Positions 10,603 to 17,855 of a stretch of 64,000 nucleotides of DNA are shown piece after piece. The translations under genes were made by a program, and so were the position numbers. A model generated the notes under the pieces. That model saw only the letters and a program-made list of their open reading frames with translations. It made no database searches and was not told the origin of the DNA. Position 1 is the first letter of the stretch, and each line of letters begins with the position of its first letter. Source of the stretch: Flavobacteriales bacterium (GTDB lineage Bacteria; Bacteroidota; Bacteroidia; Flavobacteriales_F; PHOS-HE28); the NCBI GenBank assembly GCA_016710965.1, contig JADJTW010000006.1:62001-126000 (forward strand), written 5' to 3'.

Positions 10603-12936
10603 ATGCCTGTTCGCTTCTTACGGTTGCTGTTTCCCATTCTCTGTTGTTGTGCTGCTGCATGGGCGCATGCCCAGCCCGTCTGCGACTTGGTCCTCAGCGG
10701 TCGTGTGATCGACAACCACGACCGGCAACCGTTGTCGTATGCTGAAGTGTACGTACCTGCGCTTGGTAAAGGAGCGGTTGCGGATCAGGAGGGTCGCTTC
10801 GTGCTCGCAGAGCTATGCCCTGGGCCATTGATCGTGCGCGTGAGCCATCTCGGTTGCGCCCCGGTGATGCGGACAATCCAGCTCCTGGACGACGTGGTGA
10901 TGGAAATCAAGCTGGAGCACCATGCCGAAGAATTGAAGGAATTCGAGGTCCTCCAGCAGCGACCGGACGAGCATGTGGGCCAGGCCAACAAGGAGTTGGA
11001 CAAGGCGAGCATGGAGAAGGACGCGGGTCGCTCCATGGGCGAAATGCTGGCGCGTATCCCCGGTGTGAGCTCATTGCAGAGCGGACCCACCATCAGCAAG
11101 ACGGTTATCCACGGATTGAGCGGCAATCGGATCCTCACGCTCAACCAAGGCATACGGCAAGAAGACCAGCAATGGGGAACCGAGCATGCGCCGAACCTCG
11201 ATCCGTTGAGCAGTGACCGCATCACCGTGGTGAAAGGCGCCGCGAGCGTGCAATACGGCAGCGATGCTCTGGGCGGGGTGATCATAACAGAGCCGGTGGA
11301 ACTCCCGCGTGAGCGAGGTGTCTCCGGCGAAGTGCGCGGCATGGGCATGCTCAATAGCAGGGGAGTTGGTGGCAATGCGCTCCTTCAAGGGGGTGTTGGA
11401 GGAATTCCAGGGCTCGGCTGGCGCGTACAAGGAAGCGGCCGTTATCTGGGCGATAGCGAAGCGCCTGGGTACGTGCTGAGCAATACCGGAGTGCGCGAGG
11501 GTGGGGCAAGTGCGTCGGTGGGTTACCGCGATCACCGGTGGAACGCGAGCGCGTACTACAGCTACTTCACGCGTGATCTCGGTATCCTGCGCGCCTCGCA
11601 CATCGGCAACCTCACAGACCTGAACAACGCGATAGAGAGCGGCACGCCTTGGTATGTCGGCGACTTCACCTACGCCATCGCCTCTCCGCGCCAGCAGGTG
11701 CAGCACCACTTGATCAAGGCCGACGGGGGTTATGCCATCAGCGAACGGGATCGTATCGTTCTCACCTACGGCTACCAGGCGGACGACCGGCAAGAGTATG
11801 ACATCCGTCGTGGTGGCCGTAGTGACATACCTGCGCTTGATCTCTTTCTCACCACCCACACGGCCGATGCCGTGCTGAACCACTGGGCAGGCAAACACAT
11901 CCACGGCAAGGTGGGTGTGAGCGGCGTGTACCAGGAGAACGTGAACGTACCGGGTACGGGTGTCCGTCCGCTGTTGCCCAATTACCGCAAACAGAGTGGT
12001 GGCGTGTTCCTGTTGGAGCACCTGCCTCTTTCCCCGAACGTGGAGTTGGAAGCCGGCGCGCGGATCGAAGCCACACAACTCGATGTGGCCAAGTACACAT
12101 TCGACAATGTTCTCATCACTCCGCAACATCGCTTCACCAACAGCGCTTTCACCATTGGCGCGAACTGGAGCGTGAAGGACAGTGTACGGTTGCGTTTCAA
12201 CGTGGGCTCGGCATATCGCCCGCCGCATGTGAGCGAGTTGTACAGCGAAGGATTGCACCATGGTGCTGCGGCCATCGAGCGCGGGGATGCCGCGCTCAGC
12301 AGCGAACGATCGTTGAAAGGGACGGCCGACCTGGAGGCCCTTTGGTTCGGTGGTCGCTTGCGCACCGATCTCACTCTCTACGCCGATCGCATCGACCACT
12401 ATATCTACCTGCGGCCGGACGGGGTGGAGCTTACCGTGCGTGGCGCTTTCCCTGTGTTCCAGTACGTAGCCACCGATGTGTTCCTGTACGGCGTGGATGC
12501 CACAGTTCAATTGAAGCTCGCGCAACACTTCAGCCTGCGCAACCGCACCAGCCTTGTGCGCGGCCGGGACCTCGCGCAGGACGAATGGCTCTTCCAAATG
12601 CCGAGCGATCGCATGGAGAACGCATTGCTTTTCGAGCTGTCACAAGTGGGGAAGTGGAGCGCGATCGAATGCGCTGCGACGAGCCAGGTGGTCTTCGCGC
12701 AATCGCGCATACCCGTCGGCCTCGACTTCACTCTACCACCGGACTCCTATAACCTCATCGGCCTTTCCGCATCGGCAACGCGCACGCTTGGGAAGAACGA
12801 AATGCGCATCGGGCTACAAGCGAACAACCTCTTCAATACCACTTACCGCGACTACATGGACCGCTTCCGTTACTACGCCGACGCGCGTGGCACGGACCTC
12901 ACGCTTTGGATCCGTTACAGCTTCGGAAAGCGATGA
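10603..12936 (+). CDS. TonB-dependent outer-membrane receptor with carboxypeptidase-regulatory N-domain
   Basis: About 777 residues from the chosen start. An in-frame ATG exists at 10534, but MPVRFLRLLFP at 10603 gives a normal signal peptide ending at AHAQ. A CarboxypepD_reg-like domain follows (LSGRVIDNHDRQPLSYAEVYV), then the plug (ARIPGVSSLQSGPTISKTVIHGL, VVKGAASVQYGSDALGGVI) and the barrel, which ends in an aromatic-containing strand (WIRYSFGK). It imports a substrate using TonB-ExbBD energy. The substrate is not evident from sequence; the His/Cys small protein upstream and the lipoprotein downstream hint at a metal or metal chelate. Confidence 0.9.
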   Translation: MPVRFLRLLFPILCCCAAAWAHAQPVCDLVLSGRVIDNHDRQPLSYAEVYVPALGKGAVADQEGRFVLAELCPGPLIVRVSHLGCAPVMRTIQLLDDVVMEIKLEHHAEELKEFEVLQQRPDEHVGQANKELDKASMEKDAGRSMGEMLARIPGVSSLQSGPTISKTVIHGLSGNRILTLNQGIRQEDQQWGTEHAPNLDPLSSDRITVVKGAASVQYGSDALGGVIITEPVELPRERGVSGEVRGMGMLNSRGVGGNALLQGGVGGIPGLGWRVQGSGRYLGDSEAPGYVLSNTGVREGGASASVGYRDHRWNASAYYSYFTRDLGILRASHIGNLTDLNNAIESGTPWYVGDFTYAIASPRQQVQHHLIKADGGYAISERDRIVLTYGYQADDRQEYDIRRGGRSDIPALDLFLTTHTADAVLNHWAGKHIHGKVGVSGVYQENVNVPGTGVRPLLPNYRKQSGGVFLLEHLPLSPNVELEAGARIEATQLDVAKYTFDNVLITPQHRFTNSAFTIGANWSVKDSVRLRFNVGSAYRPPHVSELYSEGLHHGAAAIERGDAALSSERSLKGTADLEALWFGGRLRTDLTLYADRIDHYIYLRPDGVELTVRGAFPVFQYVATDVFLYGVDATVQLKLAQHFSLRNRTSLVRGRDLAQDEWLFQMPSDRMENALLFELSQVGKWSAIECAATSQVVFAQSRIPVGLDFTLPPDSYNLIGLSASATRTLGKNEMRIGLQANNLFNTTYRDYMDRFRYYADARGTDLTLWIRYSFGKR

Positions 12937-13023
12937 GGGAGAAGATCACAACGACCGATGATCGTCGGCCTAATCCAAAACATACGGATCGATCGTGATC
13001 GATCCCGATCAATTCCCCCAACT

Positions 13024-13605
13024 ATGAACACGAACTTGAAATACATGAGCCTTGCGATCTTCATCGCTGCGGCGATCGTTGGCTGCAAGAAGGACAAGAA
13101 CGAGGATGTGCTGAACCCACAGCCACCCAGCAACGAGGAGGAAGTGATCACCACGATGATCCTCTCCTTCAATGGTCTGACTGGCGCTGGTGACAAGGAA
13201 CTGCGCTTCACCGATGCCGACGGCGATGGCGGTGGAGCGCCCATCTTCGACCTGGACACACTGCAAGCCACTGCGAACTACAACGTGAGTATCATCCTGC
13301 TCAACGAAACAGCGAGCCCTGCGGACACCATCAGCAACGAAGTGCTCGACGAAGGAGTGGATCACCAGTTCTTCTTTCAGCCCACGGGTACCAACATCAC
13401 CTTCACTTATGCGGATGCGGATGGCAATGGTCGACCGATCGGGCTGCAGACCACTGCCGTCACCGGTGCCGCCAGCGTGGGCACGTTGAAGGTGACCTTG
13501 CGCCACCAACCCGACAAGAGCGGCACGGGTGTAAGTGGAGGTGACATCACGAACGCAGGAGGAGAGACGGACATCGAGGTCATCTTTCCGATGGTGATCG
13601 AGTAG
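13024..13605 (+). CDS. Lipoprotein partner of the TonB receptor
   Basis: 193 residues with a lipoprotein signal (AIFIAAAIVGCKKDKNED, Cys at residue 21). The mature part begins with NEEEVITTMILSF, contains acidic DADGDGGG and DADGNGR segments, and reads as a beta-rich domain. From memory it resembles Bacteroidota proteins labelled 'type 1 periplasmic binding fold' that sit next to TonB receptors; I could not verify this. It starts 87 bases after the receptor stop. The gap holds overlapping GATCGATC-type motifs at 12986-13011. Confidence 0.7.
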   Translation: MNTNLKYMSLAIFIAAAIVGCKKDKNEDVLNPQPPSNEEEVITTMILSFNGLTGAGDKELRFTDADGDGGGAPIFDLDTLQATANYNVSIILLNETASPADTISNEVLDEGVDHQFFFQPTGTNITFTYADADGNGRPIGLQTTAVTGAASVGTLKVTLRHQPDKSGTGVSGGDITNAGGETDIEVIFPMVIE

Positions 13606-13631
13606 CGTTACGAAAGGATCGGGGGTGCATT

Positions 13632-13651
13632 CGCGTTGGAACACCAACGCG
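13632..13651 (+). promoter_or_regulatory. Hairpin immediately before the L,D-transpeptidase start codon
   Basis: An 8-bp perfect stem (13632-13639 with 13644-13651, loop AACA) ends one base before the ATG at 13653. There is no T run, so it is not a classic terminator. It could limit initiation at the downstream gene or protect the end of the upstream mRNA. Confidence 0.4.
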
Positions 13652-13652
13652 C

Positions 13653-14267
13653 ATGCGCTCCCATCCGATCGTTCTCTTCCTTTCCGCTTTTCCGCTCTGG
13701 GCCAGTTGCCAGGGCCGTGCTTCGGCCGATCCACTTCCCGGGGTCGCTCCGGTCGATAGCCATCCACCACTAGGTGCTATCAGGCCGTTGGCGGTGCTCA
13801 TCGATTCCCTCCATCTCGACGCGAAGACGATCCGCTTCCATGTGGACAAGAGCGAGCGGCGCTTCGAGGTGTTCGTGAACGATTCACTACTGAAGACCTA
13901 TCCATGCGTACTCGGAGAGAAACCCGTGGGTGACAAGTTCTTCCAAGGCGATCGCAAGACACCCGAAGGCACTTTCACCTTCCGCAGCAAGCGCCGCCCG
14001 CACCAGTGGCATGTGTTCATCTGGGTCGATTACCCGAACGCCGAGAGCTACCGGCGCTACAAGGAGCGCAAACGGGCTGGCGTCATCCCGGTGGACAAGG
14101 ATATTGGCGGCGAGATCGGCATCCACGGTGTGCCCGAGGGCATGGACCATTGGATCGACGCAGGCCAGGATTGGACATTCGGTTGCATTGCTCTTCGCAA
14201 CCAGGATGTGGATGAGATCTATCCGTACATCATCCCGGGCAGGACGACGATGGAGATCGTCCCGTGA
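13653..14267 (+). CDS. L,D-transpeptidase (YkuD family)
   Basis: 204 residues with an N-terminal signal sequence (IVLFLSAFPLWASC; the Cys gives a weak lipobox). The catalytic domain starts near residue 60 (IRFHVDKSERRFEVFVND). It carries the conserved HG (IGIHGVPEG) and the nucleophile motif FGCIALRN, with Cys in the expected HG...GC(I/V)xLRN arrangement. Family members form 3-3 peptidoglycan cross-links or attach proteins to peptidoglycan in the periplasm. The gene stands alone between the lipoprotein and the convergent PPC gene. Confidence 0.88.
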   Translation: MRSHPIVLFLSAFPLWASCQGRASADPLPGVAPVDSHPPLGAIRPLAVLIDSLHLDAKTIRFHVDKSERRFEVFVNDSLLKTYPCVLGEKPVGDKFFQGDRKTPEGTFTFRSKRRPHQWHVFIWVDYPNAESYRRYKERKRAGVIPVDKDIGGEIGIHGVPEGMDHWIDAGQDWTFGCIALRNQDVDEIYPYIIPGRTTMEIVP

Positions 14268-14270
14268 GGG

Positions 14271-14690
14271 CTACTTCACCTCCGGTTCGAGCTCATCGTA
14301 GCCGCTCTGCTCGTCCCTGGTCCGCAGCATCCGCAATCCGTTGATCTCCTGCACGGTCAGTTCCAGGGTCGTCCGTACCAGGCAGCCATCGAGCATGTGG
14401 CCGCCGAGCATGTTGCCATCGCGGTCGCCTACGCTCAAGTGCAGGTGCATGCCGTGCTGGCTGATGGTGCCGCTGAGCGAAAGCACTTCGAGGTCTGCGG
14501 TGGTCATGATCCCATCCGCCCGGTTAGCGTAGCGCAAGTGGGCATGCGTGAGGCTGCCGACCGCGCTGGTGATCGAAGCGGCGTCGATGCTGTTCGTCTC
14601 GGCCCACTCGCGCAGCGTCCGTCGCACGTCATCGCCCGGTTGAAGCCGGATCACATGGCAGCGCCCTGCGGAGCCGGAAGCATGCTTCAC
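14271..14690 (-). CDS. PPC-domain (DUF296) protein
   Basis: 139 residues. It has the DUF296/PPC core: VIRLQPGDDVRRTLREWAE at the N-terminus, AVGSLTHAHLRYA, then GMHLHLSVGDRDGNMLGGHM, whose GxHxHxS motif is the family's metal or trimer signature. The start overlaps the stop of purE by 4 bases, so translation is probably coupled. Bacterial PPC proteins are small trimeric proteins of uncertain function; the plant relatives carry AT-hooks, which are absent here. Confidence 0.85.
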   Translation of the reverse strand: MKHASGSAGRCHVIRLQPGDDVRRTLREWAETNSIDAASITSAVGSLTHAHLRYANRADGIMTTADLEVLSLSGTISQHGMHLHLSVGDRDGNMLGGHMLDGCLVRTTLELTVQEINGLRMLRTRDEQSGYDELEPEVK

Positions 14691-15190
14691 TTGTCGAAGC
14701 TGTTCGGGAACTGCTGCTTCAAGGCGCTGATCCCTTCGCCCACCTTGTCACCGAGGCTCTTCTTGTATGCATCGAGCTTGTTGGCCAAAGCGCCATCGCT
14801 GGTGCCCAGGATCTGTGCTGCCAGGATGCCCGCGTTCTGCGCTCCGTTCACCGCCACGGTCGCCACCGGCACGCCTCCGGGCATCTGCACGATGCTCAGC
14901 AGGCTGTCCCAGCCATCGATGCTGTTGCGGCTCTTGATCGGAACGCCGATCACCGGCAGGGAGGTCATGCTGGCGACCATGCCCGGCAGGTGAGCCGCAC
15001 CACCGGCACCGGCGATGATGCACTGCAAGCCGCGCTCGCGTGCGGTGGTGGCGTATCGCACCATCCGTTCCGGCGTGCGATGCGCGCTTACGATGGTCAG
15101 CTCGAAGGCCACGCCCAATTCCTTGAGCACGTCCGCTGCCTCGCGCATGACCTCCAGGTCGCTTCGGCTTCCCATGATGATACCTACCAT
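14687..15190 (-). CDS. purE: 5-(carboxyamino)imidazole ribonucleotide mutase
   Basis: 167 residues, the normal class I length. The N-terminal GIIMGSRSDLEVM, SAHRTPERM and GGAAHLPGMVASMTSLPVIGVP motifs are diagnostic. It converts N5-CAIR to CAIR in purine synthesis and acts with the PurK encoded just upstream on the same strand. The gap to purK is 43 bases, and the 3' end overlaps the PPC-domain gene by 4 bases, giving a purK-purE-PPC transcription unit. Confidence 0.95.
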   Translation of the reverse strand: MVGIIMGSRSDLEVMREAADVLKELGVAFELTIVSAHRTPERMVRYATTARERGLQCIIAGAGGAAHLPGMVASMTSLPVIGVPIKSRNSIDGWDSLLSIVQMPGGVPVATVAVNGAQNAGILAAQILGTSDGALANKLDAYKKSLGDKVGEGISALKQQFPNSFDK

Positions 15191-15233
15191 GATCGTTGAG
15201 GGTTGTTCGTTGTTGGAATCATGATGCCGCCGA

Positions 15234-16385
15234 TCATCCGGTTGCTCGTTCCCCTACGGTCGGTACCACCTTGCACTGCGCTTTGGTAAGGGCGATGGCC
15301 CGATCCAGCTCATCATCGTTCGATGCGATCACGGTCACGTGCCCCATCTTCCTTCCAGTCCGGGTCTCCTTCTTGCCGTAAAGATGAAGGAAGGTGCCGG
15401 GAATGCGCAGCGCATCATCAAGGCCCCTCACGCTCACCGGTCCCGAACCGCCTTCACCTACCAGGTTGATCATGGCAGCCTTGTCGCGCAACCGGGTATC
15501 GCCCAACGGCCAGCCCATGTACACACGCAGCAACTGATCGAACTGGCTGCTCGTGCATGCCTCAATGGTATGATGACCGCTGTTGTGCGCACGAGGTGCG
15601 GTCTCGTTCACCAGCAGCTTGCCGCTTGTGGCGAGGAACATTTCCACTGCGTACAGGCCAGGTACCCCGAACGCATCGGCAACGCTGGTAGCAAGCGCTC
15701 TGGCTTCCTCCCTTGTGGCCTCGTCGATACGCGCGGGTGCTCGCAAATGGTCCACGAGGTTGAAGCGCGGATCGAAGACCATTTCCACCGGATCGTACAC
15801 AGCATGACCGCCTTTCGTGTTCCTCACCACGATCACGGCCAGTTCGAGCGCGATCTCCGTCTTCTTCTCCAGCACGCATGGGCCGTTAACGGTTCCGGTG
15901 ATATCATGCACGCCGTTCACCGGCATCACGCCCTTGCCATCATAGCCGCCTGTCCGCGACTTCAAGAAGCCAGGCAGGAGCGTAGGATGATCGCCGATCC
16001 TCGAAGGGTCCTCTATCAATGCGAAATGCTCGGTGGGTATCCTGTGGTCTTGGTAGAATTGCTTCTGCAGGCCTTTGTCCTGGATGGTGCGCAGCACAGC
16101 CGGATCGGGGATCACGGTCTTGCCCTGTTGCTTCAGTTCTTCGAGGGCCTCCACGGAGACGTGCTCTATCTCTATGCCTATGACATCGGCATCCTTCGCG
16201 AACCGGAGCACGGTATCACGGTCGTCGAATCTGCCTTGCAAGAATCGGGTGGCGATCTTGGCGCAAGGACACTCGGCATCGGGGTCGAGGACCTGCACTT
16301 CCACATTGTAGCGCAACGCGTTCTCCAGGAACATGCGGCCGAGCTGGCCTCCGCCGAGAAGCGCGATAATGGGCTGTTTCGCCAT
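15234..16385 (-). CDS. purK: 5-(carboxyamino)imidazole ribonucleotide synthase
   Basis: 383 residues with ATP-grasp architecture. It opens with LLGGGQLGRMF (nucleotide-binding glycine loop), then GYDGKGVM and ETAPRAHNSGHHTIEAC near the active site, and closes with LYGKKETRTGRKMGHV. It carboxylates AIR to N5-CAIR using ATP and bicarbonate, feeding PurE. A TATCTTCG promoter element lies 6 bases upstream of the start, and no separate element was seen before purE, so this is probably the first gene of the operon. Confidence 0.95.
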   Translation of the reverse strand: MAKQPIIALLGGGQLGRMFLENALRYNVEVQVLDPDAECPCAKIATRFLQGRFDDRDTVLRFAKDADVIGIEIEHVSVEALEELKQQGKTVIPDPAVLRTIQDKGLQKQFYQDHRIPTEHFALIEDPSRIGDHPTLLPGFLKSRTGGYDGKGVMPVNGVHDITGTVNGPCVLEKKTEIALELAVIVVRNTKGGHAVYDPVEMVFDPRFNLVDHLRAPARIDEATREEARALATSVADAFGVPGLYAVEMFLATSGKLLVNETAPRAHNSGHHTIEACTSSQFDQLLRVYMGWPLGDTRLRDKAAMINLVGEGGSGPVSVRGLDDALRIPGTFLHLYGKKETRTGRKMGHVTVIASNDDELDRAIALTKAQCKVVPTVGERATG

Positions 16386-16391
16386 CGGCGG

Positions 16392-16399
16392 CGAAGATA
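16392..16399 (-). promoter_or_regulatory. Putative -7 promoter element TATCTTCG (purK)
   Basis: TATCTTCG on the minus strand ends 6 bases before the purK ATG. It is one mismatch from TAnnTTTG and implies a very short or absent 5' leader. Confidence 0.5.
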
Positions 16400-16418
16400 C
16401 CCGGCCCGAGGCGAGCGT

Positions 16419-17038
16419 TCAGCCGCGCTTGCGCGCGAAGTGTACCGGCTTCAAGCGCCCGATCCGGTAGCCGAGCGTGAGCTGGTACGATCGGTTGCGT
16501 GGGAAGTAGACTTCGTCAGAAGCCAGCACTGGTCGCAAGCCATTGTAATAGCGAAGGCCGAGGTCTAGTCCGGTGATCGGTCGGCGCCCACGCCCAATAC
16601 GAAGCCATAATCCCAGTTGTTGTAGCTGTCGGTCACCTTCTCCGTGCCATTGGGTGTTTCCTGCTGTGCAAGCATCAATCGACCCATGAGGATGCCGCCT
16701 TGTGCGTTGAAAGTGTTCCCGACGTATGCTTTCGCGCATACGGGCATCTGTATGTACAGCGTGCGCACCGTTGCGCGTTCACCGTCGGGCAGGGTATATC
16801 CCGAACCAAGTGAAGTCAGGAGGAGTTCAGGTTGCACCTCCAAGCGGTCGCCAGCGCGCAGTGCGAAGTAGGCCCCTGCCGTGGCACCCGGAATGGTGTT
16901 GCTGGTGAGCTTCGCTGAGCGTGTATCGCTGAGCAGAAGACCACCTTTGATTCCAATGCCAGAGTGCTGCGCGAAGGCACTGTGGAACCTGCCGGGGAGG
17001 GCAAGGAGACAGTAGAGGATAAGCAGGCGACGGTGCAT
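16419..17038 (-). CDS. Outer-membrane beta-barrel (porin-family) protein, frameshifted
   Basis: The first frame gives 157 residues: signal peptide MHRRLLILYCLLALPG...AFAQ, then GIGIKGGLLLSD, GAYFALRAGDRLEVQPELLLT and DYGFVLGVGAD. It stops at 16565, while the neighbouring frame continues with ITGLDLGLRYYNGL...SYQLTLGYRIG to 16419. Adding one C on the coding strand next to the CC at 16579-16580 would restore GVGADPITGLDLG. The joined product of about 205 residues fits the OMP_b-brl_2 family common in Bacteroidota. Its role is unknown. The lesion is probably a homopolymer error. Confidence 0.7.
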
Positions 17039-17164
17039 TCGTATCGTTTGGTCGCTGCTTACGCATCAACACCTGCCTCCGTTCCTTACAGAAAGAGCCT
17101 ATTCGTCGGGATCAAGGCGGCTATCGACGAACTTTGAATGAAGGGCGTTGGATCGAGGAGATTC

Positions 17165-17815
17165 CTACCCCCTGGCCAGGCCAGCAATGGCAGCTATGGG
17201 GTCAGCAGCGCCGAAGACGCTATTGCCAGCGACAAGCACATCGGCCCCGGCCTCAAGTAGTTTCCGGGCATTCTCCGCACCCACTCCACCGTCGATCTCG
17301 ATCAGTGCCTTGGACCCGGTCTTCTCGCGAAGCGCTTTCAATGCAGCGACCTTGGTGTAGGTGCGTTCGATGAACTTTTGGCCACCAAAGCCAGGGTTCA
17401 CACTCATCATGCAGACCACATCGATATCGGCCAGCACGTCCTCGAGCATGCTCACGGGCGTATGCGGATTGAGGGCGACACCGGCCTTCATGCCTGCGGC
17501 CTTGATGGCTTGCAGGCTGCGGTGCAGGTGAGAGCATGCCTCGAAATGCACGGTAAGGATGTCAGCACCCGCATCGCGGAAAGCCGTGATGAACTGATCG
17601 GGCCGAACGATCATCAGATGCACATCGAAAGGTTTCTGCGCGCGCTTGCGTATGCTCTTGATTACAGGCAGGCCGAAGCTGATGTTGGGCACGAAGACCC
17701 CGTCCATCACGTCGATGTGGTGCCAGCCGGCATCCGATCGCTCGATCAGATCTACGGCGGTGCCCAATTCTGCGAAGTCGGCAGAGAGCAGCGAAGGGGC
17801 TACGATGTGCGCCAT
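17165..17815 (-). CDS. rpe: Ribulose-phosphate 3-epimerase
   Basis: 216 residues, the usual length. APSLLSADFAELG, HIDVMDGVFVPNISFG, VHFEA, SVNPGFGGQKFIE and the C-terminal IDGGVGAENARKLLEAGADVLVAG form a complete TIM-barrel epimerase with metal-binding His and Asp. It interconverts ribulose-5-phosphate and xylulose-5-phosphate in the pentose phosphate pathway. A TACTTTCG element precedes the start by 6 bases. The 127 bases between this gene and the barrel protein hold nothing I recognise. Confidence 0.95.
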   Translation of the reverse strand: MAHIVAPSLLSADFAELGTAVDLIERSDAGWHHIDVMDGVFVPNISFGLPVIKSIRKRAQKPFDVHLMIVRPDQFITAFRDAGADILTVHFEACSHLHRSLQAIKAAGMKAGVALNPHTPVSMLEDVLADIDVVCMMSVNPGFGGQKFIERTYTKVAALKALREKTGSKALIEIDGGVGAENARKLLEAGADVLVAGNSVFGAADPIAAIAGLARG

Positions 17816-17821
17816 TGCGGG

Positions 17822-17829
17822 CGAAAGTA
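17822..17829 (-). promoter_or_regulatory. Putative -7 promoter element TACTTTCG (rpe)
   Basis: TACTTTCG on the minus strand ends 6 bases before the rpe ATG at 17815. Confidence 0.5.
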
Positions 17830-17855
17830 GCCGTTGGTCCGGGCAGGTTGGGCTC

